Shown one piece after another: positions 16,361 to 24,783 of a stretch of 64,000 nucleotides of DNA. A program made the translations under genes and the position numbers. The stretch is from Adhaeretor mobilis. Lineage in GTDB: Bacteria; Planctomycetota; Planctomycetia; Pirellulales; Lacipirellulaceae. The first letter of the stretch is position 1. Each line of letters starts with the position of its first letter. Location: assembly GCF_007741515.1 (NCBI RefSeq), contig NZ_CP036263.1:5381178-5445177 (forward strand), in the 5' to 3' direction. A model generated the notes under the pieces. That model saw only the letters and a program-made list of their open reading frames with translations. It was not told the DNA's origin and made no database searches.

Positions 16361-17866
16361 TCACGAAACCGCTGCAAGCTTCCGCGCCATCACGCGCTCG
16401 TAAAGCTCGCGGTACTCCGCGGCACTGCGATTCCACGACCAGTCTTGTCGCATGCCGGCATTCACAATCTTCGCCCAAGTGTCCTGGCTATTGTACAAGC
16501 CACATGCGCGGTGCAAGGTTTCACTCAATGCATAGGCGGTGTAATCATAAAAAGTAAAGCCGGTGGCCGTGCCGTTTTCGATCGTTTCTTTGTGAGCGTT
16601 CACAACGGTATCGTTCAAGCCGCCCGTTTCTCGCACGACGGGCACCGTACCGTACTGCAAACTATACAGTTGATTGAGCCCGCACGGTTCGTACTGACTG
16701 GGCATGAGGAACATGTCGGCACCTGCTTCAATCACATGAGCCAGCTCGTTGGAGAACTCCAATCGCACGGCAATGTGCTCCGGAAATTGCTGGGCCAGTT
16801 CACCCAAGAGCGTGTGGAACTTCGGGTCGCCTGTGCCGAGGACCACCCATTGGGCCTCGATCTGCTGCTTTGCCCAGTCTCGCATCACACGGGCAATCAG
16901 ATCGAAGCCCTTTTGATCGGCTAGCCGTCCCACGGCTGCCAGCAAGGGCACATCGGCACGCTCGGGCAAGTCCATGCGGCGCTGCAGCTCTGCCTTGCAT
17001 TGGGGCTTGCCCTGTTGCCACGTGTCGGCATTGTAGGTGTTCTCCCCAAGGAATTTGTCGTTGACCGGGCTCCAGGCAGAGTAGTCCACGCCGTTGATGA
17101 TGCCCGACAGGTCTTCCCGCCGACTTTGCAATATGCCATCAAAGCCGCAACTCAGTGGCGGGTCGAGGATTTCCTCGGCATAGGTGGGACTCACTGTCGT
17201 TACCGCATCCGCGAACGCGATGCCCGTCTTCAGGAAACTCAACTGGCCGTAGTATTCCATCTCGTGATGGTTGAAGTGCTTCCAGTCAATGCCCGTGAGC
17301 GCCATGTCCCAGTGCCAGAAGTTCCCCTGATAGGCAAGGTTATGAATCGTCATGACCGAAGGTAACTGGCCCAACTGGGGATGATCCGCGTAAACGGTCT
17401 TCAAATATGCCGGCGCTAGGCCAGCCGTCCAGTCGTGCGCGTGAACCACATCGATATCGAGCCCCAACCGTGGAATCGCTTCCAGAGCGGCCCGGCAGAA
17501 GAAGGTGAATCGCTCGCTATTGTCGTCGTAGTCCTCGCCCGCTTCGTTGTAGAGTTCGGGCCGGTCGAAGTAGTGCTCGTTCTGCACAAAATAAACCGTG
17601 ACGTCAGGGCTGTCTTCCGAACTTTGGGGCAACCGTCCGCGCAGGTAATGCCCGGGCACCATCTTTTGCCCTACAGGGATCTCGAAATGCACGTCTGTGG
17701 GCTCGATCTCCAGCCCAGCGGCGTAAATTGAACGAAACGCTGGGAGCACCAGCGTAGCGCGCACTCCCTGCGAGGCCAACGACTGCGGCAAGCTGCCACA
17801 CACGTCGCCCAAACCGCCGGTCTTGCTGTAAGGAGTTGCTTCGCTGGTGATGAAGAGTACGTTCAC
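16361..17866 (-). CDS. glgA: Glycogen synthase (GT5)
   Basis: 501 residues. It transfers glucose from ADP-glucose to the non-reducing end of alpha-1,4 glucan in the cytoplasm. The N-terminal ADP-glucose motif is SKTGGLGDV (usual KTGGLADV) at residue 14; VVHAHDWTAGLAPAYL and the C-terminal catalytic block MPSQYEPCGLNQLYSLQYG plus the VVRETGGLNDTV loop are canonical. Length is normal for bacterial GlgA. It lies upstream of galT and GH57 on the same strand, separated from them only by the small membrane gene, so the three sugar genes may form a glycogen unit. The start MNVLFITSEATPYSKTGG is standard. Confidence 0.96.
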   Translation of the reverse strand: MNVLFITSEATPYSKTGGLGDVCGSLPQSLASQGVRATLVLPAFRSIYAAGLEIEPTDVHFEIPVGQKMVPGHYLRGRLPQSSEDSPDVTVYFVQNEHYFDRPELYNEAGEDYDDNSERFTFFCRAALEAIPRLGLDIDVVHAHDWTAGLAPAYLKTVYADHPQLGQLPSVMTIHNLAYQGNFWHWDMALTGIDWKHFNHHEMEYYGQLSFLKTGIAFADAVTTVSPTYAEEILDPPLSCGFDGILQSRREDLSGIINGVDYSAWSPVNDKFLGENTYNADTWQQGKPQCKAELQRRMDLPERADVPLLAAVGRLADQKGFDLIARVMRDWAKQQIEAQWVVLGTGDPKFHTLLGELAQQFPEHIAVRLEFSNELAHVIEAGADMFLMPSQYEPCGLNQLYSLQYGTVPVVRETGGLNDTVVNAHKETIENGTATGFTFYDYTAYALSETLHRACGLYNSQDTWAKIVNAGMRQDWSWNRSAAEYRELYERVMARKLAAVS

Positions 17867-17903
17867 GAAATCTCTTGAAGTTGGTTAGAGTTCTCAGGGA
17901 CTA

Positions 17904-18028
17904 TTTTGAACCACAGAGGACACGGAGAGCACGGAGTTTCTCAGAGAATACTTAAAGGCGGATATTGAGCAGACAGATTGAATCTTGCGACACTCACTCA
18001 TTTTCTCCTTGTCCTCTGTGGTTCAAAA
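17904..18028. repeat. ACCACAGAG-type palindromic element, copy B
   Basis: TTTGAACCACAGAGGACACGG at the left is mirrored by TGTCCTCTGTGGTTCAAAA at the right. It occupies nearly all of the space between glgA and the aminotransferase gene. Confidence 0.85.
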
Positions 18029-18045
18029 CATTGTGGTATCTCTTC

Positions 18046-19248
18046 TCAAACAGCCTGCCCCACGACATCGCCAATAGCCTCGGCAACATATTTCAAATTT
18101 GTCGGCGTGAGCCCGGCTACGTTGATTCTTCCAGAGCCCACAATGTACACGGCATGCTCGTCGCGGAGCGATTCGACCTGCTCCTTGCTCAGCCCGGAAA
18201 ATGAGAACATCCCGCGTTGTTGGGTGATGAACGAGAAATCTCCAGGCACGCCGGCTTCCGCCAAGCCATCGACAAATCCTTGTCGCATGTTGTTAATGCG
18301 CCGTCGCATTGCAGCCACGTCGGCGATCCACTGTTCACGGAGTGTTGCGCTGCGCAAAACCTTGTTCACGATCTCCGCACCGTGCGCAGGCGGATTGGAA
18401 TAGAGCCGGCGGATCACGGCGTTTAATTGGGTTTGCAGGGCACTGGCGCTCTCTGCCGTCTTCCCGACAATCGCCAATGCGCCGACTCGTTCGCGATAGA
18501 GACTAAAATTCTTAGAGAACGAACTGCACACCATCAGCTCTGCACCCTCAGTCGAAAAAGCCCTCAGGCCAGCCGCGTCTTCTTCGATGCCGTCGGCAAA
18601 GCCTTGGTACGCGAAGTCCAGCAACGGCAGCACGCCCCGCTCTCGTAACACCGAAGCGATCTCCGTCCACTGCTGGCCGGTGGGGTCCACTCCCGTGGGG
18701 TTGTGGCAACAGCCGTGCAATAGGACCACATCGCCGGCGGGAATTTTCTTAAGCGCGGCCAGCATCCCTTCGTAATCGAGTCGGTCGTTCTGCGAATCGA
18801 AGTACGGATACTTCTTCAGCGGAAGCCCACAAGCGTTAAACACATTAGGGTGGTTCGGCCAAGTGGGATCGCTGTGCCAGAGAGTCGCTCCCGGGAGATT
18901 CGCCTTGATAAACTCCCCCGCCACACGCAGAGCCCCCGTGCCACCGGGCGTTTGGGCGCTAGCGATACGTTTCCCCTCGATCACTTCGTGCCCGCTACCG
19001 AAGAGCAAGTCGCAAACGGCCTCGCGATACTCAACCAGTCCGGGGATCGGCAAGTAGGACTTCGTGGCCGCTTCAGCTGCAAGCTCGGTAGCTGCCGTAC
19101 GCACGCAGTCGAGGATCGGAGTCTTGCCGTGCTCGTCCTTGTAGACGCCCACGCTCAGGTTTACCTTCTCGGAGCGAGGATCGCTGTTAAATGCTGCGGT
19201 CAAACCCAGGATGGCATCGGCCGGGGCCGGTTCTATTTGTTCAAGCAT
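18046..19248 (-). CDS. Aspartate/aromatic aminotransferase (class I, PLP-dependent)
   Basis: 400 residues. The protein starts with the AspC/TyrB signature MLEQIEPAPADAILGLTAAF and keeps NLSVGVYKDEHGKTPIL, the HGCCHNPTGVDPT loop, and the PLP-lysine motif SSFSKNFSLYRERVG, followed by YSNPPAHGA and the C-terminal FSFSGL and GRINVAGL segments. It interconverts aspartate or aromatic amino acids with their 2-oxo acids. In this subgroup the enterobacterial AspC and TyrB types cannot be separated by eye, so no symbol is given. It is a single gene followed by a palindromic repeat, with no neighbouring pathway genes. Confidence 0.94.
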   Translation of the reverse strand: MLEQIEPAPADAILGLTAAFNSDPRSEKVNLSVGVYKDEHGKTPILDCVRTAATELAAEAATKSYLPIPGLVEYREAVCDLLFGSGHEVIEGKRIASAQTPGGTGALRVAGEFIKANLPGATLWHSDPTWPNHPNVFNACGLPLKKYPYFDSQNDRLDYEGMLAALKKIPAGDVVLLHGCCHNPTGVDPTGQQWTEIASVLRERGVLPLLDFAYQGFADGIEEDAAGLRAFSTEGAELMVCSSFSKNFSLYRERVGALAIVGKTAESASALQTQLNAVIRRLYSNPPAHGAEIVNKVLRSATLREQWIADVAAMRRRINNMRQGFVDGLAEAGVPGDFSFITQQRGMFSFSGLSKEQVESLRDEHAVYIVGSGRINVAGLTPTNLKYVAEAIGDVVGQAV

Positions 19249-19543
19249 CGTTCTGTTTTTTTAGCATTGTGGTGGGTCGTTTTTCTGCTCAACCAATTAT
19301 CATAATACGCGTTGGCCCGGATCGTCCCGATGCCGAGCAAGCGTGCTCTAACCGACGGATCGACCGCGGGTCGCGGACGGCGAACAAGTCGGCAGTCCTA
19401 AGAAGTCGGCAAGCGGAGTGACTAACTAGGTGGCTTACATTCATCCACGAACGGTTTATCATAAGGTGGCTTGCAGCCCGTTCCTAGTCCGTGATCTGTT
19501 AGCCTGCCACTCCCACTTCCGCCCTCCCCTTCCCGCCTAGTAT

Positions 19544-20788
19544 ATGTCCCGCCCTACTACTGATGGTCCTCGCGTTGGAATCTGGCTGATCGGCGCCCGT
19601 GGCGGCGTGGCGGTCACGAGCATTGCCGGGCTGATTGCCCAACAGCAGGGCCTTGCCGATGGCACAGGCCTAGTGAGTACTTTGCCGCCCTTTGCCAATT
19701 TGCCGCTGGTCGAGTGGAACAATCTAGTCGTCGGTGGGCACGACATTCGCCAGGCGCCGCTCATCGATGAGCTGGAGCGCCTGCACACCCAAAGCCGGGT
19801 ACTTTCGCCGGCACTGGTCGAATCTTGTCGGGAGGAACTGGCAAAGATCGAGTCCCGCATTCGCCCCGGCACGCTCTGGAACGTAGGCACCCGAATCAAG
19901 CAACTGGCCGAACCTGCTGCAGCGGGTCGGTCTTCAGATTCGGGAATTAACAACGCGAAGTCGGCAAGTGACGTGGTCGCCGCGGTTCAAGCGGACCTCG
20001 CGGCATTCAAGGAGGACAACGCACTTGAACAAGTCGTTGTCATCAACCTCGCTTCGACCGAGGTAAGCCCCGAGGACACCGACGCTTGGCCCGCGACTTG
20101 GGACGAACTCAAAATATCTCTGCCCACTGCCGACTGCCCCCTGCCTGCTAGTTCCTTGTACGCCATTGCGGCCCTCGATGCAGGCATGCCTTACGTCAAT
20201 TTCACCCCGTCGCTGGGTTCCGCGCTGCCTGCACTCGACGATCTTGCGCACCAACGCGGCACGTGCCACGCGGGTCGCGACGGCAAGACGGGCGAGACAC
20301 TCATGAAAAGCGTGCTGGCCCCCATGTTTGCTGCCAGAAACCTAGAGGTTATGAGTTGGGTTGGGCACAATATCTTCGGCAATCTCGATGGCAAAGTGCT
20401 CGACGACCCGGCCAACAAGCAGTCGAAGCTCAGCAGCAAAGGCAATCTGCTGGGAGATATCCTGGGTTACGCCCCACAATCGCACATCTCAATCGAGCAC
20501 ATCGAAAGCCTGGGCGACTGGAAAACCGCCTGGGACCACATTCACTTTCGCGGATTCCTCAATACGCCGATGACGCTGCAATTCACGTGGCAAGGTTGCG
20601 ACTCACTACTGGCCGCCCCGCTGGTACTCGACCTGGCACGCTTCACGCTTTTGGCTCGCGAACGGGGAGAAACCGGCACGCTCGATTTCCTCGCCAGCTT
20701 CTTCAAAAGCCCACTGGGCGAAGGCGATCAAGCGTTTGCGGCACAGTACGAACGCCTATTGGCGTGGGTCAATTCATACTCTGAATAA
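19544..20788 (+). CDS. Inositol-3-phosphate synthase family protein
   Basis: 414 residues. The family converts glucose-6-phosphate to 1L-myo-inositol-1-phosphate with NAD. The N-terminal nucleotide motif is GIWLIGARGGVAVTSIAG, followed by the conserved VVGGHDI, VNFTPS, KTGETLMKSVLAPMF and the SWVGHNIFGNLDG motif of the catalytic domain. All key elements are present, so it is likely active; it could supply inositol lipids or compatible solutes. The region around residue 193 (LPTADCPLPAS) is encoded by a heptamer tandem repeat, so this loop is probably a repeat insertion. No partner phosphatase is adjacent. Confidence 0.93.
   Translation: MSRPTTDGPRVGIWLIGARGGVAVTSIAGLIAQQQGLADGTGLVSTLPPFANLPLVEWNNLVVGGHDIRQAPLIDELERLHTQSRVLSPALVESCREELAKIESRIRPGTLWNVGTRIKQLAEPAAAGRSSDSGINNAKSASDVVAAVQADLAAFKEDNALEQVVVINLASTEVSPEDTDAWPATWDELKISLPTADCPLPASSLYAIAALDAGMPYVNFTPSLGSALPALDDLAHQRGTCHAGRDGKTGETLMKSVLAPMFAARNLEVMSWVGHNIFGNLDGKVLDDPANKQSKLSSKGNLLGDILGYAPQSHISIEHIESLGDWKTAWDHIHFRGFLNTPMTLQFTWQGCDSLLAAPLVLDLARFTLLARERGETGTLDFLASFFKSPLGEGDQAFAAQYERLLAWVNSYSE
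20120..20147. repeat. Heptamer tandem array inside the inositol-phosphate synthase gene
   Basis: Four units, CTGCCCA, CTGCCGA, CTGCCCC, CTGCCTG, read in frame as a proline/leucine-rich loop of the enzyme. Same family as the arrays at 10566 and 32510. Confidence 0.75.
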
Positions 20789-21257
20789 GACCACTCAATT
20801 CCGCCGCTGAGTTTGCTCCGCACTGTGGCCAAGCTCGGATCAAGCTCGGCGGCGAAACGTCGGACTGACCATGTCTTCTCCAAACCAAAAAGAAACTTGG
20901 GATTTCTTTACAATCCGTATTGAGCAATTCGCGCAAAACTGCTTCAATGCGCGCCTAACGCAAAACAAACGCTCCCAACACAGACACTCTTGGTTGATCA
21001 AGACAAGAACAACGAAGACCTCAGACGCTCCCCCCGAACTTTCGTGCTCATTTGAAGACACTGCTATATCTCAACTACTGGCTCTATCATTGCAACTGCA
21101 CGGTTAAGCAAGACTGTACGGTTTGCCCGATCATCGACTCTAGGAACGCTTCCTAGATAGACGCTACTCAGTTGGCTCTTCCAAGCCTCATCGGCACCCG
21201 GGAGAAGAGCTTTTTACAAGGACCAGGGTGCCATTTCCCCAGGAAGGAGCCAACATC
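20789..21257. other. Intergenic stretch with no convincing gene
   Basis: A 78-residue frame at 20871-21107 (rich in Q, T, S and K) lacks a ribosome site and any recognisable motif. A promoter for the histone-like gene must lie in the last 100 bases, but no certain box was found. Confidence 0.4.
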
Positions 21258-21599
21258 ATGGCTGCAGCAAAGAAGACCGCAAAGCGCGGTGCCGCAAAGA
21301 CGGCAAAGAAGTCTCCGAAGAAACGCGCAACGGCTAAGAAGTCGACTGCTAAGAAGTCGCCTAAGAAGAGGGCCGCTAAGAAGGCGACCACCAAGAAGGC
21401 CGCTAAGAAGAGCCCCAAAAAGAAGGCTACTAAAAAGGCAGCGAAGAAGTCGACCGCCAAGCGTACGACGAAGAAGTCGCCTAAGAAGAAGGCCGCTGCA
21501 AAGCGCACGACCAAGAAGTCGACCGCTAAGAAATCGACCGCAAAGCGTTCGCCCAAGAAGACAACCGCCAAGCGCGGCCGTCCCGCGAAGAAGAAATAG
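21258..21599 (+). CDS. Histone H1-like lysine/alanine-rich DNA-binding protein
   Basis: 113 residues. The ATG at 21258 has a near-perfect ribosome site AGGAAGGAG eight bases upstream; an earlier in-frame start is not needed. The whole protein consists of degenerate repeats of the KKSPKK / KKSTAKK / KKAAKK type and ends RGRPAKKK, an AT-hook-like motif (GRP). It resembles bacterial Hc1/H1-like proteins known from chlamydiae and planctomycetes, which bind and compact DNA. No globular domain is seen. It is a single strongly expressed-looking gene with its own terminator. The internal lysine-codon repeats could make it prone to length change. Confidence 0.9.
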   Translation: MAAAKKTAKRGAAKTAKKSPKKRATAKKSTAKKSPKKRAAKKATTKKAAKKSPKKKATKKAAKKSTAKRTTKKSPKKKAAAKRTTKKSTAKKSTAKRSPKKTTAKRGRPAKKK

Positions 21600-21623
21600 T
21601 CTTCGCGCGAAGCAATGGTACCT

Positions 21624-21663
21624 AACGACGCCCCAGCCTCCAAAGCTGTGGCGTCGTTTTTTT
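21624..21663 (+). terminator. Rho-independent terminator of the histone-like gene
   Basis: AACGACGCC pairs with GGCGTCGTT, with an inner CAGC/GCTG stem, followed by seven T ending at 21663. Confidence 0.93.
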
Positions 21664-21791
21664 GTGGGCACTCTTAAAAGACCCTACTGGCCCCGCCGAG
21701 TGCCTTCTGCTCACTTCCCTCCCGACGTTGACCATTTCCAGGGTGCGTGTTAGCTTAATGGCTAGAAAAAACAAATAAGAAACACTGAAAA

Positions 21792-21815
21792 ATGCCTTCA
21801 ATTAACCAAAAGTGA
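21792..21815 (+). promoter_or_regulatory. Possible seven-codon leader peptide overlapping the helicase start
   Basis: ATG at 21792 opens a tiny frame (MPSINQK) whose TGA overlaps the helicase GTG start by the bases GTGA. Translational coupling is possible but unproven. Confidence 0.25.
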
Positions 21816-23107
21816 CCCTTCCGTTGTCCTCTTCAAACGATTCTCAGGCAAACGATACGCCTGAGCCACCCCCACGGTTTGCTGACCTGGGCCTTTCCGA
21901 AACCATGATGGCCGCCCTGGAGCACGTCGCTTACGAAACGCCCACTCCTGTGCAGGCGGGCGTCATACCCGTAGCGATCACTGGCGCGGATGTGCTCGGG
22001 CAGGCTCGTACCGGCACCGGCAAAACGGCTGCTTTTGCGATTCCGATTCTCGAACGTATGGACCAGCCGCGCAAGAGTAAGAAGCCGAGAGCCATTGCGC
22101 TTGTGCCCACCCGAGAACTGGCCGTGCAAGTGCGCGATGAAGTCGATCGCCTGTCACACGGTCGCAAGCTGAAGACCGTAGCCCTCTACGGCGGCAAGCC
22201 GATCAAATCGCAAATCGGTCGGCTGGAACGGGGTTGCGACTTTGTCGTCGGCACGCCGGGCCGCGTGCTCGATCATCTCTCCCGCGGGACGTTGCAGCTC
22301 GACGAGCTGGAAGTGATCGTGCTCGACGAAGCAGACCGCATGTTGGACATCGGCTTTCGGCCGGACATTGAAAAGATCCTCCGCAGTTGCCCGAAGGACC
22401 GCCAAACACTCTTGCTGAGCGCGACGGTCGCGCCCGCGGTGGAAAAACTCGCCCAGCGCTACATGCGCGACCCCACGATCATGGACTTCTCGCCCAAGGG
22501 CAAGTCGGCCGACACGATCGAGCAGCGTTACTTCACGATCGAGCAAGAGCGGAAGTTCGACTTGCTCGTGCGACTGCTGGAACGTGAAAAGCCAGAGCAA
22601 GCGATCATTTTCTGCCGCACCAAGCGGGGGACCGATAAAGTGCATCGCAAGCTAAGTCGTAAAATCAAGAATGCGTCTTGCATCCACGGCGACATGGCCC
22701 AGAATGTGCGTGATCGTGTGATGAAGGCTTTCCGCGCTGGCGAATCGAAGCTGCTGGTAGCGACCGACGTCGTGGGGCGTGGCATTGATGTGACGAACAT
22801 TTCACACATCATCAATTACGATTTGCCTCAGTCGTCCGACGATTACGTGCATCGCGTGGGCCGCACGGGTCGCATGGGTCGCGAAGGAGTGGCTTACTCG
22901 TTCGTCACACCCGAACAGGGTGGCGAGCTAACTCGCATTGAGATGCTGATCAACAAGTTGCTCGAACGCGACGAAATCGATGGCTTCCAAGCAGTCGCCC
23001 AAGCTGCTCCGCCTGCTGAAGAGGCAAAGTCCGACGATCCCGAAAAGCCGGCACCACCCCCGCCACCAGGACGGCGCCCGAGGAAACGGCATCGCCGCGG
23101 TCTGTAG
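21812..23107 (+). CDS. DEAD-box ATP-dependent RNA helicase
   Basis: 431 residues from GTG 21812. All helicase motifs are present in order: Q motif (FADLGLSETMMAAL...PTPVQ), motif I ARTGTGKT, Ia PTRELAVQ, Ib TPGRVLD, II LDEADRML (DEAD), III SATV, then the second domain with IFCRTKRGTDKV, ATDVVGRGIDV and the final VHRVGRTGRMGREG. The C-terminal tail is proline-rich then basic (PPPPPGRRPRKRHRRG), typical of RhlE-type helicases that remodel ribosomal RNA or mRNA. It acts in the cytoplasm and may help cold adaptation. It follows the histone-like gene but is separated from it by a terminator. The subfamily (rhlE versus others) cannot be fixed by eye. Confidence 0.96.
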   Translation: MTLPLSSSNDSQANDTPEPPPRFADLGLSETMMAALEHVAYETPTPVQAGVIPVAITGADVLGQARTGTGKTAAFAIPILERMDQPRKSKKPRAIALVPTRELAVQVRDEVDRLSHGRKLKTVALYGGKPIKSQIGRLERGCDFVVGTPGRVLDHLSRGTLQLDELEVIVLDEADRMLDIGFRPDIEKILRSCPKDRQTLLLSATVAPAVEKLAQRYMRDPTIMDFSPKGKSADTIEQRYFTIEQERKFDLLVRLLEREKPEQAIIFCRTKRGTDKVHRKLSRKIKNASCIHGDMAQNVRDRVMKAFRAGESKLLVATDVVGRGIDVTNISHIINYDLPQSSDDYVHRVGRTGRMGREGVAYSFVTPEQGGELTRIEMLINKLLERDEIDGFQAVAQAAPPAEEAKSDDPEKPAPPPPPGRRPRKRHRRGL

Positions 23108-23125
23108 GGTCCGCTGTGCGGACCT
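23106..23125. repeat. TAGGGTCCGC repeat, left half
   Basis: TAGGGTCCGCTGTGCGGACC contains the stem GGTCCGC/GCGGACC. A similar copy (one change) is at 32324, and an inverted half CACAGCGGACCCTA lies at 24774-24787, on the other side of the insertion sequence. Confidence 0.7.
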
Positions 23126-23236
23126 TCGTAGAAGACTACAAGTATTTTCAATGTCGCCGCTGCGCTTGCTCCGCGATACGTGTGCAAACGGCGCCCAGCC
23201 TGTTGGTGCGCACAGATCTTGGTCCGCACAGAGGCC

Positions 23237-24767
23237 GTGAATTTTTCTCAACCGGGCCTGAGGTCCTAGTGCTCGGGGGTTCTTTCTTGAAAGGTTGGTT
23301 GTGTCGTTGTTAAACACCCCTGTTTGCTAAAGTTGCTTGGGATGCTGACGACCCGATGGCGTTGGCATCCTTGCCTGATCATCACAAGCTTACCCGGTCG
23401 CTTGCCGCCGTAAATCAAGTGTTCTCTGGAAGTTGTGCGCTAGTGCCTGCCATAAACAGATCGCTCTGGCTTTCAGCAACCCTCGAACCGGGAACTGACC
23501 CAGCCCCCGATTCCGACAGCCGGCGTTGGGGAACTCAGCAGTCGCACTGCGCTGCTGATAGATCTCTTTCGCTGTGGAAGTGCCCATCCGGGCACGCCAC
23601 CGCTTGACCTCTTCGCTATCGCCTTTCACCGGAGCAAACGGGTCGATCCCCTTGGACTCCTTACGTGTTTGCTCCATGATCGGCAGGTACGTTGTGATAC
23701 CCGCCTGCTCAAGGGCAGTAATGTCGTCCAGCTTCACGAAGCCCCCATCGGCCAGGTACTGCTCGGGAGCCTGCTGGTAGCGCCGCTCAAGTTGATCAAT
23801 CAAGGGCTTCATCTGACCACCGTCAGTCCCCGCATTGACCACATCCACACCAGCAATCACCAGCGTATCGGTCGTCGTCGCAAACTGTACGTTATAGGCC
23901 GGACGAAAGCCCCCATCGGCCATCTTCATCTTGCGTGCTTCGGGGTCGGTGGTCGAAGCGCGTGCTTCGCTACCAGAACCCTTCTTACGACGCTCCATTT
24001 TCGGAACGAGCGTTTCACGCTCTTCTAAAGCCGCTTCAATACGCTCCTGCCGCTCACGAGCCGCACGCACCCGTGCTGCCTGTTCACGACGGTTCTCAAC
24101 CCCGACATCTTCTTCGCTCTCCCTCTGAAGTGTTTCCAGATGTTGCTCCGCCTGGGCGAGGCATTCATCGAGGGTGGGCTTCCTGCGGAAGGAACTCGAA
24201 CTGGCCGATGCGCGAACACGCATCCCGTCTTGGGCCAGGCTGTTGAGTTCAATGAGTCCCTGGTGCAGCAGCGTGGCCACGCTTTGAGTGAGCAGGTCGT
24301 CGAGAAACTCATGGTGTTGGGTGCGAAAGTCGCTCAGCGTATGGTAATTCACGCTCACTTCGCCACAGATCCACAGGTAAGCCAAGTGTTCTTGGCAGAG
24401 CTTAGCGAGTCGACGAGCGGAGGTGACTCCCTCGACGGTGGCGAAGAGCCACAACGAGAGGAGAATCTTTGGATCGATCGGATTGCGACCAGCATTCCCA
24501 TCCACCGCCTTAATCTTCTGATACAAGAGCGTCAGGTCGAGTCCTTCCACGTAGGCCCAAATCAGTCGCGCTGCGTGATCTTCAGCAAGCAAGTGATCGA
24601 GTGCGAGCGGGCGAAACTCGATCTGTCGTCGCTCAGCACGCTGAAAACGGGCCGTGCCGGTCTGTGTGGTACGTTCCATCAAGAACCTCCATCGCAAAGC
24701 ATGTTAGAATCAAAGCAGTCACCGATTCTAAATTCTTAGCTGCCGAGTAGGTGGCTGAATAATTCAC
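23237..24767. mobile_element. Probable IS1182-type insertion sequence
   Basis: The transposase gene is flanked by GTGAATTTTTC at 23237-23247 and GAATAATTCAC at 24757-24767, inverted and matching at 10 of 11 positions, which I take as terminal repeats. The predicted length of 1531 bp suits the family. Immediately outside lie halves of a TAGGGTCCGC repeat, suggesting the element jumped into one. The exact ends and target duplication are not proven. Confidence 0.6.
23390..24679 (-). CDS. IS1182-family transposase (DDE)
   Basis: 429 residues. The ATG at 24679 has GGAGG six bases upstream; an in-frame upstream start adds six residues and is less likely. The N-terminal DUF772-like domain (FRPLALDHLLAEDHAARLIW, NPIDPKILLSLWLFATVEGV) is followed by the first catalytic aspartate in LAQDGMRVRAS, a long charged coiled coil, the second aspartate in YLADGGFVKLDD, and the C-terminal glutamate in RSATAEFPNAG. 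The frame is intact, so the element may still be active. It catalyses cut-and-paste or copy movement of the surrounding DNA. It probably arrived recently between the helicase and the binding-protein gene. Confidence 0.92.
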   Translation of the reverse strand: MERTTQTGTARFQRAERRQIEFRPLALDHLLAEDHAARLIWAYVEGLDLTLLYQKIKAVDGNAGRNPIDPKILLSLWLFATVEGVTSARRLAKLCQEHLAYLWICGEVSVNYHTLSDFRTQHHEFLDDLLTQSVATLLHQGLIELNSLAQDGMRVRASASSSSFRRKPTLDECLAQAEQHLETLQRESEEDVGVENRREQAARVRAARERQERIEAALEERETLVPKMERRKKGSGSEARASTTDPEARKMKMADGGFRPAYNVQFATTTDTLVIAGVDVVNAGTDGGQMKPLIDQLERRYQQAPEQYLADGGFVKLDDITALEQAGITTYLPIMEQTRKESKGIDPFAPVKGDSEEVKRWRARMGTSTAKEIYQQRSATAEFPNAGCRNRGLGQFPVRGLLKARAICLWQALAHNFQRTLDLRRQATG

Positions 24768-24783
24768 AAGCTCACAGCGGACC

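Noticed and set aside
20871..21107. 78-residue frame before the histone-like gene
   Set aside because: No ribosome site or recognised motif; composition looks random.
21168..21671. Frames opposite the histone-like gene
   Set aside because: They are leucine/arginine or phenylalanine/alanine shadows of the lysine-codon repeats.
24140..24739. Plus-strand frame opposite the transposase
   Set aside because: Antisense shadow of the transposase gene.
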